From Pseudomonadota bacterium (GTDB lineage: Bacteria; Pseudomonadota; Alphaproteobacteria; Acetobacterales; Acetobacteraceae), in NCBI GenBank assembly GCA_021805485.1, contig JAJZFF010000263.1, positions 1 to 6,126 on the forward strand: a stretch of DNA of 6,126 bases, given 5' to 3'. The position numbers were made by a program, and so were the translations under genes. Below, piece by piece: positions 5,448 to 6,126 of this stretch. A model generated the notes under the pieces. That model saw only the letters and a program-made list of their open reading frames with translations. It searched no databases and was not told the origin of the DNA. Position 1 is the stretch's first letter, and every line of letters begins with the position of its first letter.

Positions 5448-6126
5448 ATGGACGGAACGGGACGGGATGATGTGGCGGTGGTGTTCGGCGCGGGCGGCGG
5501 CATTGGCGGCGCGCTGGTGGCAGCCCTTGCGGGCGATCGGCGTTTCGCCGCGGTGATCGGGCTCGGGCGGGGCAGCGCGCCGCGCTTCGACCTGCTCGAT
5601 GAGGCCAGCATTGCCGAAGCGGTGCGGGCGGTGGCGGCGCGGGGGGCCATTCGCCTTGCGATCGATGCCACCGGCTTCCTGCACGATGAAGCACAGATGC
5701 CGGAGAAGAGCCTGCGCGAGCTGGATGCGGGCCGCCTCGCCCGCAGCTTCGCGCTGAACGCGATCGGCCCGGCGCTGCTGATGAAGCATCTGCTGCCCGC
5801 CTTGCCGCGCGAGGGGCGGGCGGTGTTCGCCACGCTGTCGGCGCGGGTCGGCAGCATCGGCGATAACCGGCTCGGCGGGTGGTATGGCTATCGCGCGTCG
5901 AAGGCGGCGCTGAACCAGTTCGTGCGGACGGCCGCGGTGGAGCTGGCGCGGCGGTCGCCGGCGGCGATCTGCGTCGCGCTGCATCCGGGCACGGTGGCGA
6001 CGGGGCTTTCGTCCCCTTTCGCCGCCAGCGGGCTCGACGTGCAGGCGCCGGAGGTGGCGGCGGCGCGGCTGCTGGCGGTGATCGACCGGCTTACCTCAGC
6101 CGAGAGCGGCGGGTTTTTCGACCATC
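5448..6126 (+). CDS. Short-chain dehydrogenase/reductase (C-factor/CsgA-like), 3' end cut by window edge
   Basis: The frame is open from a well-placed ATG to the right edge, giving 226 residues; only a short C-terminus should be missing. The protein is a classical SDR Rossmann fold. VVFGAGGGIGGAL (residues 11-23) is the dinucleotide-binding GxxxGxG loop. SFALNAIGPALLMKHLLP holds the structural Asn. LSARVGSIGDN carries the catalytic Ser (probably Ser131), and YRASK gives Tyr148 and Lys152. HPGTVATGLSSPF follows, as in the family. The SARxGSIGDN...GGWYGYRASKAALN pattern is the one seen in proteins annotated as C-factor or CsgA-like. The substrate is unknown and annotation as a signalling factor would be unjustified. 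The gene is transcribed away from aroE across a 92-bp gap; any partner genes lie beyond the window. Confidence 0.9.
   Translation, partial: MDGTGRDDVAVVFGAGGGIGGALVAALAGDRRFAAVIGLGRGSAPRFDLLDEASIAEAVRAVAARGAIRLAIDATGFLHDEAQMPEKSLRELDAGRLARSFALNAIGPALLMKHLLPALPREGRAVFATLSARVGSIGDNRLGGWYGYRASKAALNQFVRTAAVELARRSPAAICVALHPGTVATGLSSPFAASGLDVQAPEVAAARLLAVIDRLTSAESGGFFDH

Overview
The window is GC-rich (about 70% by eye) chromosomal DNA of ordinary character. It most resembles an alphaproteobacterium, possibly of the Acetobacteraceae/Rhodospirillales. The reasons are the base composition, an intracellular Cys-type PHB depolymerase, the aroE-coaE pair and the style of the proteins; this placement is inference, not a search result. 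No tRNA, rRNA, CRISPR array, insertion sequence, prophage or defence system was seen.

Left block (1-1467, minus strand): a tight three-gene operon, queE-queD-osmC, with gaps of 2 and 10 bp. QueE and QueD are consecutive enzymes of the 7-deazaguanine (queuosine/preQ0) pathway. The third gene encodes an OsmC-family thiol peroxidase-like protein that runs off the left edge. QueD has Ser where the catalytic Cys of classical QueD lies. The queE leader carries a perfect 10-bp inverted repeat whose downstream arm touches the start codon.

Middle block (1575-3900, plus strand): a sulfotransferase-like P-loop protein with a coiled-coil tail is transcribed divergently from queE. After a 223-bp non-coding gap comes phaZ, an intracellular poly(3-hydroxybutyrate) depolymerase with a readable Cys-Asp-His triad. 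The gap holds a weak terminator candidate, an AT-rich patch that could be a promoter, and two clean dyads. One dyad resembles CTGC-Nx-GCAG sites described for alphaproteobacterial PhaR.

Right block (3881-6126): aroE (shikimate dehydrogenase) and coaE (dephospho-CoA kinase) on the minus strand share an ATGA stop/start overlap. The 3' end of coaE overlaps the 3' end of the convergent phaZ by 20 bp. A 92-bp gap with short direct repeats separates aroE from a divergent short-chain dehydrogenase/reductase gene that leaves the window at the right edge.

The blocks look like independent housekeeping and storage functions rather than one system. I found no convincing undescribed system. The best leads are the QueD active-site variant, the queE leader structure and the dyads upstream of phaZ.
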